Shown: positions 1-8,428 of the stretch, one piece after another | Layout of the letters: every line of letters begins with the position of its first letter | Position numbering within the stretch: the first letter of the stretch is position 1 | Origin: Verrucomicrobiales bacterium | GTDB taxonomy: Bacteria; Verrucomicrobiota; Verrucomicrobiia; Verrucomicrobiales; SLCJ01 | Direction: 5' to 3' | Assembly: GCA_024636835.1 (NCBI GenBank) | Contig: JAGXGH010000081.1 | Coordinates: forward strand, 1 to 52,983 | DNA length: 52,983 bases | Translations under genes and position numbers: made by a program | The notes under the pieces: generated by a model | What the model was told of the DNA's origin: nothing | Seen by the model: only the letters and a program-made list of their open reading frames with translations | Databases searched by the model: none

Positions 1-52
1 GCGATAGGCTGTCCGCCTGGTATCGCGAAGTTCTGTCGGACGTATCTTCCAT
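1..52 (-). CDS. Start of an unidentified gene, cut by the window edge
   Basis: An ATG at 52 opens a frame that stays open to the left edge, giving 17 codons beginning M-E-D-T-S-D-R-T-S. It lies 12 bp downstream of the DUF5676-like gene on the same strand, so it would be the next gene of the metal-resistance operon. Too little is present to name a family. It could also be a chance open frame, because only about 50 bases are visible. Confidence 0.35.
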   Translation of the reverse strand, partial: MEDTSDRTSRYQADSLS

Positions 53-64
53 GCTGCTGCTGAA

Positions 65-376
65 CTATTTCCCCATGCGGAGGCTCAGATTATAGATTCC
101 CGCGATCAAGACTCCCGCGAACCAGCCGAGGATGAAGGTGGTGACCAGTCCCAGCGCGACCTGAGGAAAGGGCACGCTGGTTTTCAAGACCGGTCCGACA
201 TCGATGCCGTGAAGAAGGCTGTTGAAAAAGACCACCGCCGACTCCTGCGGCACTGTGGCCATTGTCAGCATGCAGCCAAGATAGAACATCACGCCGGTCG
301 CGCCGAAGGCGAACCCCAAACATCTGGGATTCAGATGGGAGGTGGTAAACGTGCGTGGATTTTTTTCAGTGCTCAT
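65..376 (-). CDS. DUF5676-like small membrane protein
   Basis: A 103-residue protein with two hydrophobic helices (about residues 22-42 and 73-97) and a short polar N-terminus. The pattern, with FGATGVMFYLGC in the first helix and GWFAGVLIAGIYN in the second, fits DUF5676 membrane proteins, which are typically found beside copper or mercury resistance genes. I chose the ATG at 376 rather than the in-frame codon at 400 because the later start gives the usual MSTEKN-type N-terminus and only a short overlap with the upstream gene. The frame overlaps the end of the upstream gene by 11 bases, suggesting translational coupling. The molecular role is unknown. Confidence 0.75.
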   Translation of the reverse strand: MSTEKNPRTFTTSHLNPRCLGFAFGATGVMFYLGCMLTMATVPQESAVVFFNSLLHGIDVGPVLKTSVPFPQVALGLVTTFILGWFAGVLIAGIYNLSLRMGK

Positions 377-557
377 GGTCGTCGTCTCCTTTCCCGTCAT
401 GGTCGTGCATGCCGAAGTGCATCAGGTGGCAGAGCATCATCGCGCCGAACGCTATGCCCAGCACCCAGCCGCTTCCCAATCCAAGAGCTGGAAGAAGAAA
501 GATCAGCAGGAGCGCCAGGCCGCAACCGACCACCATCATTAGTAGGTGTTTCGTCAT
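366..557 (-). CDS. Small His-rich membrane protein (DUF2933-like)
   Basis: A 63-residue protein with one or two hydrophobic segments (about residues 4-45), rich in Leu, Gly and Met. It ends in a His/Asp tail (H-F-G-M-H-D-H-D-G-K-G-D-D-D-H-E-H) that could bind metal. Small DUF2933-type proteins of this form occur in heavy-metal clusters next to YHS and DUF5676 genes, as here. The family match is by general pattern only, and metal binding by the tail is inference. Its end overlaps the start of the next gene. Confidence 0.6.
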   Translation of the reverse strand: MTKHLLMMVVGCGLALLLIFLLPALGLGSGWVLGIAFGAMMLCHLMHFGMHDHDGKGDDDHEH

Positions 558-623
558 TGTTTCATTCGTGGACGCTGGATCAGCGCCGTATTTATTTGGT
601 TCAGAATGCGCGCCGCGAAGACT

Positions 624-821
624 CTACCCACAGCAGCAGCCACCGGATTTGTCTTCGGGCTTGTCGTCAGACTTGTCTTCGGGCGCTGATAGGAATTTTT
701 CCCGGCAGTGCTCGCTGCAGAAGTAGAATGTTTCCCCATCGCGTTCGGCGTGGAGGGCGGTGGCGGTGTCCACGGTCATGCCGCAGATGGGGTCGATAGC
801 TTCGGTTTTCGTCGTACTCAT
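624..821 (-). CDS. YHS-domain metal-binding protein
   Basis: A 65-residue protein containing a YHS domain: D-P-I-C-G-M at residues 10-15 and F-Y-F-C-S-E-H-C from about 32, followed by K-F. These spaced cysteines are the usual YHS signature, and the domain is linked to copper and other heavy metals. It ends in a Lys/Asp/Glu-rich linker and a C-C-C-G tail, an additional thiolate cluster. It sits between the methyltransferase and small membrane protein genes of the copper operon. A metallochaperone or buffering role is inferred from context. Confidence 0.85.
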   Translation of the reverse strand: MSTTKTEAIDPICGMTVDTATALHAERDGETFYFCSEHCREKFLSAPEDKSDDKPEDKSGGCCCG

Positions 822-870
822 ATTTTTGTTTCTTTCTTGTTTGTTGTTACTGCATTTCCGACTTCGGTTT

Positions 871-1545
871 TCAGATGTCTGGAGATTCGTCGTTGGAAGG
901 TTCGCTCCGAGTTGTGGTCATCGCCCGCCATTGCCCCCAGCGGGGAATGAACATCGGCACGCGTTTTTTGTATTCACGGTATTCGTCGCCGAATTCCTCC
1001 TCCACCTTCCGCTCCTCGCTGCGCGCCAGCAGGTAGTAGGCGAGGACGATGACGGGGAACAGCGCGACGGAAAAGACGGTGGGCCAATGGACAATGCCCT
1101 CACCAAACAGCGCGATGAAGAGCCCGGTGTATTGAGGGTGCCGCACAAAGCCGTAGAGTCCGTCGGTGACGAGCCGGTTTTCCTTCCGGGCGCGGTGCAG
1201 CTCGCGCCAGCCCTTCATGAAGATTCCGAAGCCGGTGAAAAGCAAAATGTAGCCGAAGATCATTGCGATCATCATGCCTGTTTCTCCCATGCCCAGCAGA
1301 GTGGACCAGAGACTGGCGTTGAGGTTGGTCTGATCCAGACCAAAGAAGCGGACGAGCAGGTAGATCGTGAGCGGAAATCCATACATCTCCGCATAGAGCG
1401 CGATGATGAAGGCCTGTACCACACCAGCGCTCGCCCATTCCTTCCATGTCTTCGGCGCGAGATAGCGGTAGAGAAGCCAGGAGGCTATTACGATAACGAT
1501 CAGGGCAAGGCCCCAGGCTCCGGAATGTGTAATGTGATCTTTCAT
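871..1545 (-). CDS. Isoprenylcysteine carboxyl methyltransferase-family membrane protein
   Basis: A 224-residue polytopic membrane protein with hydrophobic segments near residues 10-28, 41-66, 90-112 and 150-172. The C-terminal half carries the ICMT/PEMT signature: G-L-Y-G-F-V-R-H-P-Q-Y at about 128-138, then E-E-E-F-G-D-E-Y-R-E-Y-K-K-R-V-P. In eukaryotes this family methylates prenylcysteine. In bacteria, members like this one recur in mercury and copper clusters with unknown substrates. The ATG at 1545 lies 2 bp after the stop of the P-type ATPase gene, so the two are almost certainly co-transcribed. Confidence 0.85.
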   Translation of the reverse strand: MKDHITHSGAWGLALIVIVIASWLLYRYLAPKTWKEWASAGVVQAFIIALYAEMYGFPLTIYLLVRFFGLDQTNLNASLWSTLLGMGETGMMIAMIFGYILLFTGFGIFMKGWRELHRARKENRLVTDGLYGFVRHPQYTGLFIALFGEGIVHWPTVFSVALFPVIVLAYYLLARSEERKVEEEFGDEYREYKKRVPMFIPRWGQWRAMTTTRSEPSNDESPDI

Positions 1546-1547
1546 GA

Positions 1548-3728
1548 TTATATTTTTGCTTTTGGATTTTGATTTGCTTCTTCCCGTGCTCCAGCACCCT
1601 CACCCTTTTTCAGTCTCAGCATCCGCGCGTTGATCGCCACGACCACCGTGCTGCCAGCCATCAGCACCGCGCCGACGGCCGGAGTGAGCAGGACGCCCCA
1701 TGCGTAAAGCGCACCGGCGGCGAGCGGCAGGGCGACGACGTTGTAGCCCGTGGCCCAGACAAGGTTCTGGATCATCTTCCGATAAGTGGCCTGCGAAAGT
1801 CGCACGATCGCCACGACGTCGAGCGGATTGCTGCGCACCAGAATCACGTCGGCGGTTTCCACCGCCACATCGGAGCCCGCGCCAATGGCGATACCCACAT
1901 CCGCCTGCGCCAGTGCCGGGGCATCGTTCACGCCGTCACCGGTCATGGCGACGCGCTCGCCGCGGGACTGGACTTCCTTGACCTTGGCGGCTTTGTCCTG
2001 TGGCAGGACTTCGGCGAAATAGTCATCCAGCCCGACCTGCTCGGAGACCCATTTGGCTGTCGCCTTGTTATCGCCGGTGAGCATCAGGCACTGGATGTCG
2101 AGGGCCTTGAGCGCGGCGATGGCCTGCTTCGCCTCGGGCCGGACGATGTCGGCCAGGGCAATCGCTCCTTTCAATTTTCCGTCCACGAGGACAAACACGA
2201 CGGTCTTGCCTTGGGCTTGTAGCGGTTCGACGCGTTCGTCGGTGAGATCGATGTTCTCGTCGCGTAGGTAGCCCGGGCTAACGACCTTGACGTCTTTGCC
2301 ATCCACCCTGCCCTCGGCTCCTTTACCGGTGATGCTGTTGAAGCCCTCGACCGGCAGCTTTTTCTCCGATGCGGCGGCGATGGCCTTGGCGATCGGGTGG
2401 GCGGAATTCGCGTCCACGGAGGCCGCGTAGCTGCGTAGCGTTTCCTCGTCGATGTCATCGCTCATGACCAAAGTTTCGGTGACACCGAAACGGCCTTCGG
2501 TCAGCGTGCCGGTCTTGTCGAAAATGATGGCCTGCAAGTTGCGGGCACCCTCGAAGGCAACGCGATTCCGAATGAGCAGGCCGTTCTTCGCGGCCAGCGC
2601 GGTGGAGACGGCCACAACCAGCGGCACGGCGAGACCGAGCGCATGGGGGCAGGCGATAACCATGACGGTCACGGTGCGTTCGATGGCGAAGGCGAACTCC
2701 CGACCCATGAGCACCTGCCAGATCAAGAAGGTGATCACGCCGCCACCCAAGGCGATGATGGTGAGCCACAGCGCGGCGGTGTTAGCCAGATCCTGCGTCT
2801 TTGATTTACTTTCCTGGGCTTGTTTTACCAAATCGATGACCTGCGAGAGAAACGAATCCTTGCCGGTGCCCTTGACCTCGATCGTTAGAGAACCTTCCCC
2901 ATTCACAGCTCCGCCGATGACCTTTCCGCCGGTCTTCTTGGTCACGGGGGTTGATTCGCCAGTGAGCATCGCCTCATCGACCGAACTCTCGCCATCGACG
3001 ATCACTCCGTCGGCGGGAATCTTCTCACCGGGCTTGATCAGGACTTTGTCATCCACAGCGAGTTCGCTCAGCGGCACGTCCTTCACGCTGCCGTCGGGCA
3101 TGAGCTTGTGCGCGTCGGACGGCATGAGTTTGGCCAGCTCCTCAAGAGCCTTTGAAGCGCCCATCACGGACTTCATCTCGATCCAATGCCCCAGCAACAT
3201 GATGTCCACAAGCGTGGCCAGCTCCCAGAAGAACATCTTGCCAGTTAGGCCGAAGACGACGGCGCTGCTGTAGATATACGCCGTGGCGATTGCCACGGAG
3301 ATGAGCGTCATCATCCCGGGTCGCCGGGATTTGATTTCCTCGAAAAATCCTTTGAGAAACGGCCAGCCGCCATACCAGAAGACCGCCGAGGAAAAGCCGA
3401 ACAGGGCATAGATGTCGCCGGAAAATCCAATCGTTTCACGCAATCCGACCAGCTTTTGGAGCATCGGCGAGAGCACGAGAATCGGTAGGGTCAGGACCAG
3501 CGAGATCCAGAAGCGTTTCCGGAAATCCGCCGCCATGTGCGCATGATGGTCGTGGTGATCCGGATGGTCGGATCCGGCGTTGGGCGTTTCGGCTTCCGAC
3601 CAATTCTGCTCGGCATGTCCCTGAGGATGCCCTTCCTTTTCATAGATAGCGTATGCCTTCTTGGCCACCTCGTCATGCGCCTGCTTGTTATCAGGCTTAT
3701 CTTCGGCTGCGTGTTCGTGCTCTTTCAT
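1548..3728 (-). CDS. copB: CopB-type heavy-metal P1B ATPase
   Basis: A 726-residue heavy-metal-translocating P-type ATPase. It has T-G-E-S at about 256-259 (actuator), C-P-H at 360-362 in the ion path, D-K-T-G-T with the phosphorylated Asp at about 404, the H-P dipeptide near 444 and a T-G-D-G-V-N-D hinge motif. C-P-H rather than C-P-C is the mark of the P1B-3/CopB class, which exports copper or silver ions. There is no HMA domain. Instead the N-terminus is His-rich (about 54-65) and preceded by a DUF2934-like stretch (A-Y-A-I-Y-E-K-E-G, then W-S-E-A-E). It lies between the M48 protease and methyltransferase genes with short gaps, in an apparent operon. Confidence 0.95.
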   Translation of the reverse strand: MKEHEHAAEDKPDNKQAHDEVAKKAYAIYEKEGHPQGHAEQNWSEAETPNAGSDHPDHHDHHAHMAADFRKRFWISLVLTLPILVLSPMLQKLVGLRETIGFSGDIYALFGFSSAVFWYGGWPFLKGFFEEIKSRRPGMMTLISVAIATAYIYSSAVVFGLTGKMFFWELATLVDIMLLGHWIEMKSVMGASKALEELAKLMPSDAHKLMPDGSVKDVPLSELAVDDKVLIKPGEKIPADGVIVDGESSVDEAMLTGESTPVTKKTGGKVIGGAVNGEGSLTIEVKGTGKDSFLSQVIDLVKQAQESKSKTQDLANTAALWLTIIALGGGVITFLIWQVLMGREFAFAIERTVTVMVIACPHALGLAVPLVVAVSTALAAKNGLLIRNRVAFEGARNLQAIIFDKTGTLTEGRFGVTETLVMSDDIDEETLRSYAASVDANSAHPIAKAIAAASEKKLPVEGFNSITGKGAEGRVDGKDVKVVSPGYLRDENIDLTDERVEPLQAQGKTVVFVLVDGKLKGAIALADIVRPEAKQAIAALKALDIQCLMLTGDNKATAKWVSEQVGLDDYFAEVLPQDKAAKVKEVQSRGERVAMTGDGVNDAPALAQADVGIAIGAGSDVAVETADVILVRSNPLDVVAIVRLSQATYRKMIQNLVWATGYNVVALPLAAGALYAWGVLLTPAVGAVLMAGSTVVVAINARMLRLKKGEGAGAREEANQNPKAKI

Positions 3729-3749
3729 TGTGGTTCTCCGTTTATGTTT

Positions 3750-5705
3750 TTAGCTATCGTCAGTCTCCACAAACGGCGGGATCGGACAGTCCAGGGTGTC
3801 GGCGATGGCACGGAGCAATTCGGCTTCGCGCTCCTGGATCAAGCCGTCCGCGCCGACGACTTGCACGCAGGCTTCGAGCAAACTCTTTTTGATCTGCGGC
3901 GCGGCCAGCGCGAAGCGATCAAGCGCGGTATCCAGTTGATCCAAGCCACATTCTTCGAGCGACAGGAGTTGCGGCCCGTTGGATTTGGCCCCCAGATGAG
4001 GCTCGCCCGCTCGGAATGCCTTTTCGACTTCGGCGGCCTTACTGCTGCTGACGTTCGCCAGCGCGGAGAGCACGACACTGCAATCCCGTTTGAGCGGTTT
4101 GAGCGTGTCGTATTGAATGGAAGTCGGACGGGTTTCGCTCGACTGCGACGCGAGATGGCGGCGGACGATCTTTTGAAGGACGAACTCAAAGATTTCAATC
4201 TGTCCATCGCTTTCAACGAGCCATTGCAATGCTAGACTGAATTGCTCGAACTCGTCGGGCCGAAGCTGACGCAGCGCAGGTAAAGCGAGGTTCACGAGTG
4301 GCAGCCGGGCGCGCGAAACGATGGAGGTGACTTCTGGCCAGAGCGCGACGGTTTTTTCGCCAACCCCCAACGCGGCTCGCTTGCCAAGTTCTGCGAGTTG
4401 CTTTGCGCGTAAGATTTCGTCCGGGCTGAGGAGCATCGCATAAACGAGCGCGGTGGCGTCGAGCGGTTCGCGAGCGGCGGACTGGATTTTTTCCGAGAAT
4501 GAATTCCGCAACTCCTCGGCGTAGTGCAAATGCATAGGACTTGGCTTCCCGAGGTTGGGAAGTACGGCTCCCATCAGGATCGCGTTGGTGGCGAACCCGC
4601 CGCCGTCAGCCCCCGCGCCGGGCATCCCGGGAATCGTCGGAAACGGAGATGATGACCTTGGTTTCGCCGCCTTACTTGAAGATTTTGTTTCGACTGTTTT
4701 GGCGCTGGCCTGCTTGAATTTCCCGTCCCAGGCCGGATCGATCACACGGATGCGCTCGTCGAGCGGCGGGTGGGTGGCCAGCGCGCCGAGAAACGGTTTG
4801 CCCATGCCGTTTCCGAAAAACATGTGGCTGGCTTCCCCGGCGTGAGCGGATTCAACCTTCGAGCCGGCGTCGCCGATTTTTTGCAGCGCGCCGGAAAGCC
4901 CCGCTGGATTGCGGGTGAATTGAACCGAAGAGGCATCGGCCAGAAATTCCCGTTGTCGGCTGAGCGCGGCTTGGATAAGACGGCCAAAGAACATACCGAT
5001 CGCGCCGATGACGATCAGGGCCAGTCCTAAGAGCATCAGCGGATTGTTTCCTCCTCGGCCGCGACCGCGCGAGTAGATCAATACCCGACCTATCACAGCA
5101 AGGCACAGGATGCCGAAGATGATGCCCATGATGCGCAGATTCAGGCGCATGTCGCCATTGAGGATGTGGCTGAACTCGTGGCCGATGACGCCCTGCAATT
5201 CATCACGGTTGAGCAAGGTCATGCAACCGCGTGTGACGCCGATGGCGGCGTCGCCCGGCGCGTGGCCGGCTGCAAAGGCGTTGATTCCCTTTTCGTCGTC
5301 GAGCACATAAATCTTGGGGACGGGCACGCCAGAGGCGATGGCCATTTCCTCGATCACGTTGCGCAGCTTGCGTTCATCGGGATGGGTCGTGTTGGGGTTG
5401 AGGAGTCGTCCACCGAGCGACTCCGCGACGGCACTGCCACCCTTGGACAGGGCTGCGGTTTTATACAGGCTGCCAATGATGACGACGCCAAGCGTGCCCA
5501 GCACAGTATAGAGGAAAAGCCGGGGATCCCACAGGACGAGTTCGGGCGGTGAAATACCAGGCTGCTGCTTGGCGGCTGCACCGTAGAAAATCAACAGACT
5601 GGCGATGTAAACCGACGCGATGATGCACAGGACGGCGATCACGAAGTAAACCACCAGCACCTTCGTGTGCTTCCTCGCTTTGTCCTGATGTTCAAAGAAA
5701 TCCAT
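3750..5705 (-). CDS. M48 (HtpX-like) membrane metalloprotease with TerB-like C-terminal extension
   Basis: A 651-residue protein. Two N-terminal membrane helices (about 15-42 and 63-82) are followed by the M48 catalytic region with H-E-F-S-H at 176-180 and the third zinc ligand in R-E-F-L-A-D (E near 253). Helices lie between at about 192-212 and 222-245. M48 HtpX proteases degrade misfolded membrane proteins. The C-terminal 300 residues exceed normal HtpX (about 290 residues). They include a stretch reading V-E-S-D-G-Q-I and later V-G-A-D-G-L-I-Q-E-R-E, resembling the acidic motifs of TerB-like domains. It starts 12 bp after lemA, a common pairing. Its place in a copper cluster suggests envelope quality control under metal stress. 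Confidence 0.9.
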   Translation of the reverse strand: MDFFEHQDKARKHTKVLVVYFVIAVLCIIASVYIASLLIFYGAAAKQQPGISPPELVLWDPRLFLYTVLGTLGVVIIGSLYKTAALSKGGSAVAESLGGRLLNPNTTHPDERKLRNVIEEMAIASGVPVPKIYVLDDEKGINAFAAGHAPGDAAIGVTRGCMTLLNRDELQGVIGHEFSHILNGDMRLNLRIMGIIFGILCLAVIGRVLIYSRGRGRGGNNPLMLLGLALIVIGAIGMFFGRLIQAALSRQREFLADASSVQFTRNPAGLSGALQKIGDAGSKVESAHAGEASHMFFGNGMGKPFLGALATHPPLDERIRVIDPAWDGKFKQASAKTVETKSSSKAAKPRSSSPFPTIPGMPGAGADGGGFATNAILMGAVLPNLGKPSPMHLHYAEELRNSFSEKIQSAAREPLDATALVYAMLLSPDEILRAKQLAELGKRAALGVGEKTVALWPEVTSIVSRARLPLVNLALPALRQLRPDEFEQFSLALQWLVESDGQIEIFEFVLQKIVRRHLASQSSETRPTSIQYDTLKPLKRDCSVVLSALANVSSSKAAEVEKAFRAGEPHLGAKSNGPQLLSLEECGLDQLDTALDRFALAAPQIKKSLLEACVQVVGADGLIQEREAELLRAIADTLDCPIPPFVETDDS

Positions 5706-5717
5706 GAGTTAATCCTT

Positions 5718-6320
5718 CTAGGCAAACGACACCTTCGTCGGCTCACGTTGCTCCGGATTCTCAATGGCGAACAGCTCGGCGGCGCTGAAGTGAAACGTGC
5801 TTGCGATGACACTATTGGGGAAAATCTCCCGCTGTGTGTTGTAGGCCATCACCGAGTCGTTATATGCCTGCCTGGAAAAGGAGACTTTGTTTTCCGTCGA
5901 GGTCAGCTCCTCCATCAAGCTCAGCATGGTCGTGTTTGCCTTGAGGTCGGGATACGCCTCGGAGACTGCGATCAAGCGGCCGAGGGCACCGCTGAGCGCG
6001 CCTTCGGCACCGGCGAGTTTCTTCATGGCGGCGGGGTCGCCGGGATTGGCGGCGGCGCTGGTATTGGCGGTCGAGGCCATATTGCGCGCCGCGGTGACGG
6101 CTTCAAGTGTGCCGCTTTCGTGTTTGAGATAACCCTTGGCCGTCTCGACCAGATTTGGGATCAGGTCGTAGCGCCTTTTGAGTTGCACGTCGATTTGTGC
6201 ATAGGCGTTCTTAAACCGGTTTCGCAGGCCGACGAGTTTGTTGTAAATGCCGACTGCGAACAGCACTGCAAACAGTGCCAGCGCGGCCAGCACGATGAGG
6301 ATGATTTGTGAAGTATCCAT
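5718..6320 (-). CDS. lemA: LemA family protein
   Basis: A 200-residue protein with a single N-terminal membrane anchor (about 5-27) followed by the LemA signature Y-N-K-L-V-G-L-R-N-R-F-K-N-A and A-Q-I-D-V-Q-L-K-R-R-Y-D-L-I-P-N-L-V, then a helical domain. LemA proteins are membrane-anchored helical proteins of unclear function, often encoded beside M48 or TPM-domain proteins, as here. It is the first gene of the tight lemA-htpX-copB-methyltransferase run. Confidence 0.92.
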   Translation of the reverse strand: MDTSQIILIVLAALALFAVLFAVGIYNKLVGLRNRFKNAYAQIDVQLKRRYDLIPNLVETAKGYLKHESGTLEAVTAARNMASTANTSAAANPGDPAAMKKLAGAEGALSGALGRLIAVSEAYPDLKANTTMLSLMEELTSTENKVSFSRQAYNDSVMAYNTQREIFPNSVIASTFHFSAAELFAIENPEQREPTKVSFA

Positions 6321-6447
6321 AATAATGTATTTTCTGAGTTTAACCGTCAGAGCAAGCAGGCGAGGCCGGCACCGTCATGACTGGGCTGTCTTTTTTGATT
6401 GGTGTTTGAGAGAGTTGTAATGGCAAGCAAGGGCACAGCCACATGTC

Positions 6448-6609
6448 TTAAACACCGGCAGGCTGTGCATCCCTTTGATTTCCTTCATCGAGTCCCTTTT
6501 TCGTCATGGTCTCCATGAAGTTGTGAACCTGCATGACGCCAAAGCGATTGGCCTCAACAGCGGTCTGCAAGGCGACCGCAGATTCACTCACTGTTTTCAT
6601 GGTCGACAT
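6448..6609 (-). pseudogene. Truncated DUF302-like gene
   Basis: A 53-codon frame beginning M-S-T-M-K-T-V that matches the first third of DUF302 proteins (F-G-V-M-Q-V-H-N-F, M-E-T-M-T-K-K-G-L) and then ends abruptly at TAA. Full DUF302 domains run to about 120-150 residues with a later C-N-P motif, and I find no in-phase continuation in the other frames. The start lies 5 bp after the upstream membrane-protein gene. It is probably a decayed or truncated gene, although a functional short form cannot be excluded. Confidence 0.5.
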
Positions 6610-6614
6610 AGGCT

Positions 6615-7166
6615 TCAGTTTTTGGTTGTTGCGCGGCGACCCGCCCACCGTTGGGTAATACAAAAAGTGAGAGGAGGCAGTAATGTCATTTGGAGAAGCG
6701 GCCATAAGCCCGCGCCAAGCACAGGCACCACGGGCATGCGCTCCGTGTATGACCAGCGTCCAGCGGCCAGCGCCGCATGTTCCACCAGCACCGAATAGAC
6801 CAGACCCAGAACAGCCGCCGTAGCGTAAATGTTCCATTGGTCACGCAAGCCCCATCCCGGATCGGCGGCGGCCAGTGCGTCCGCCACCGAGATGCCCAGG
6901 ATAATTTCCACATCACCCACCGCCGCTCGCGTGCAAAGCGCGAGCGTGCTCATCCAGGATCGCCCTGCGGTTTCGACATAGGCGGACATCTGCGCCATTT
7001 CCCAGATTTCGTTCAAAACGAAACCCGCCAACACCATGGCCGCAATGAACCGCCCCAACCGCCGCGACGACAGACTGGAATCGGCGACGAATGTGCGGTC
7101 TCCGGCATATCCAGCGTGCCTGGCGGGGCGAATGTGCTGCGGTGCGGTGCGACGCTCAGAAATCAT
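6615..7166 (-). CDS. Conserved multi-pass membrane protein of the metal cluster
   Basis: A 183-residue protein with about four hydrophobic segments: near 35-50, 78-105, 118-138 and 150-170. The motif L-N-E-I-W-E-M-A-Q-M follows the first segment. I do not recognise a named family. I chose the ATG at 7166 because it overlaps the stop of the Met-rich protein gene (ATGA), a typical coupled start. The longer in-frame start at 7253 would read through that gene in another frame. Co-translation with a Met-rich periplasmic protein and nearness to copB suggest a metal-related role by inference only. Confidence 0.7.
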   Translation of the reverse strand: MISERRTAPQHIRPARHAGYAGDRTFVADSSLSSRRLGRFIAAMVLAGFVLNEIWEMAQMSAYVETAGRSWMSTLALCTRAAVGDVEIILGISVADALAAADPGWGLRDQWNIYATAAVLGLVYSVLVEHAALAAGRWSYTERMPVVPVLGAGLWPLLQMTLLPPLTFCITQRWAGRRATTKN

Positions 7167-7633
7167 TCTTGTTCTGGGTGATGTTCTTTGTGGGCGTCCT
7201 TCGATTTTTCGTCCATGCCCTTCATACCCTTCATACCCTTCATCATCGGGCACTGCCCCATGGATTCCTTGCCCATCTGCATGTGCTCCATCATGTGCAT
7301 CATCATCTTCTCCTGCATCTTTGCCTTGTTCGCGTGCATTGCAGCCCGCTGCTCCACCATCTGCGTGACAATTGCGGCCATCAGGTCCGTCTTCTTCTCC
7401 GCAGGCGCGCTATTCATTTCGGTGACCTTCTCGGCAAGTTTGGCGTCCTGCTCCTTCATTTTCGCCATCATTTTCTCTTTCTTCTCCTTCATCGCCTTGC
7501 AGTCCTGCATCATCTCATGTTCGCCGCCTTTCATTGGCTTCATGGGTGCCTCTGCGGCGGTCGCTGTGATTGGCAGCCACGAGGCCATCGTCAGTGCCAG
7601 GATGAGGAGGTTCGTATTCGTTTGTTTCTTCAT
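7163..7633 (-). CDS. Met-rich periplasmic protein
   Basis: A 156-residue protein with an N-terminal Sec signal peptide (K-K-Q-T-N-T-N then a hydrophobic stretch, cleavage after A-T-A-A). The mature chain is highly charged, helical and unusually rich in Met: M-M-A-K-M, K-M-M-M-H-M-M-E-H-M-Q-M, and repeated M-K-G-M-K-G-M-K-G-M near the C-terminus, with His residues at the end. Clusters of Met and His bind Cu(I)/Ag(I) in periplasmic copper proteins. Its position beside copB supports periplasmic copper sequestration, but no family was recognised. Confidence 0.75.
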   Translation of the reverse strand: MKKQTNTNLLILALTMASWLPITATAAEAPMKPMKGGEHEMMQDCKAMKEKKEKMMAKMKEQDAKLAEKVTEMNSAPAEKKTDLMAAIVTQMVEQRAAMHANKAKMQEKMMMHMMEHMQMGKESMGQCPMMKGMKGMKGMDEKSKDAHKEHHPEQE

Positions 7634-7936
7634 GTTCTGTTGCTTTCTGTTTGTTGTTGGTACCTGTTATCAGTCTAACCGCGCTTTTTATGAAAAGCGG
7701 TTCCACCGCAAGTATCACGGAGGACTACAACTCAAACTACGCCATGAGGGGTGGAGGTGTTATGGGGAGAAACCCCACCATTGGTTGATTTCTGAACGCT
7801 CGCTTGTTAACGAGACTCACAGCTAAGGTGGTCACCTGTGAGCGCGCAAGAAACACCCCGCCGTTACGTTAGCGCTCGGTGCTGACCCGTGTCGGCGGAA
7901 GCTCCGGGCGTGCCGCTGCCGGTGAGTTCGATGAGT
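7634..7936. other. Intergenic stretch with hairpin, no gene seen
   Basis: About 300 bp upstream of the Met-rich protein gene. It contains an inverted repeat with arms CTCACAG (7816-7822) and CTGTGAG (7836-7842), 13 bases apart, and another short dyad near 7680-7710. It probably holds the promoter of the minus-strand genes. No coding frame with plausible composition was seen. Confidence 0.4.
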
Positions 7937-8428
7937 TTATAGACGTGATCTTCCATCGACGAGTTCGGCGAAGGTGCGCATCCGGCTTCGGCTTCGCTTT
8001 GAATGCCGCATATAGATCGGGCCGAGCACGCCGCCGATCACTCCACCCACGCCGTCGAGGATAAGGTCCCACATGGTGTCGTCGAGCGGTGCGAGCAGCG
8101 GGGAGCCCTGGGCGCCCTTCGCGAAAAATACATCTGCCAGGTATTCGAGTATCTCCCAGAAAGCTCCCACACCGAGCGTCAGCAGGACGATCATGATTCC
8201 GGTGACGAGCTTTCTAGCCGAAAACTTGCCCGTGAAGTGCAGGACGTAAACCGCAAGAAAGCCGAGCATGCCGACGAAAACTGAATTGCCCAGATGGAGC
8301 GCCTTGTCGTACCAGAGGGAAGTGTCGTAGAGGGTACCGAGTCGCCCGAGCGTCATGTCGCTGACCAGCCACCAGAGCAGGACGAGTTCCATTTCGAACG
8401 GCAGGTTCGCGGCGGAGCTTCTCGCCAT
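7937..8428 (-). CDS. DUF2238/YjdF-like membrane protein, N-terminus probably incomplete
   Basis: A 163-residue protein with four hydrophobic segments. Conserved-looking acidic and aromatic motifs are D-K-A-L-H near 41-45, F-W-E-I-L-E-Y near 89-95, and D-D-T-M-W-D-L-I-L-D-G-V-G-G near 116-129. This pattern resembles the YjdF/DUF2238 family. Family members usually have a further N-terminal membrane segment. Here the frame closes just upstream and no good start precedes it, so the gene may be 5'-truncated. Function is unknown. Confidence 0.65.
   Translation of the reverse strand: MARSSAANLPFEMELVLLWWLVSDMTLGRLGTLYDTSLWYDKALHLGNSVFVGMLGFLAVYVLHFTGKFSARKLVTGIMIVLLTLGVGAFWEILEYLADVFFAKGAQGSPLLAPLDDTMWDLILDGVGGVIGGVLGPIYMRHSKRSRSRMRTFAELVDGRSRL

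Noticed and set aside
7805..7880. attC-like sequence (GTTAAC, dyad CTCACAG/CTGTGAG, ACGTTAGC) in the gap upstream of the Met-rich gene
   Set aside because: Cores are present but only one stem pair was found and there is no adjacent cassette gene; kept as a plain hairpin in the feature list.
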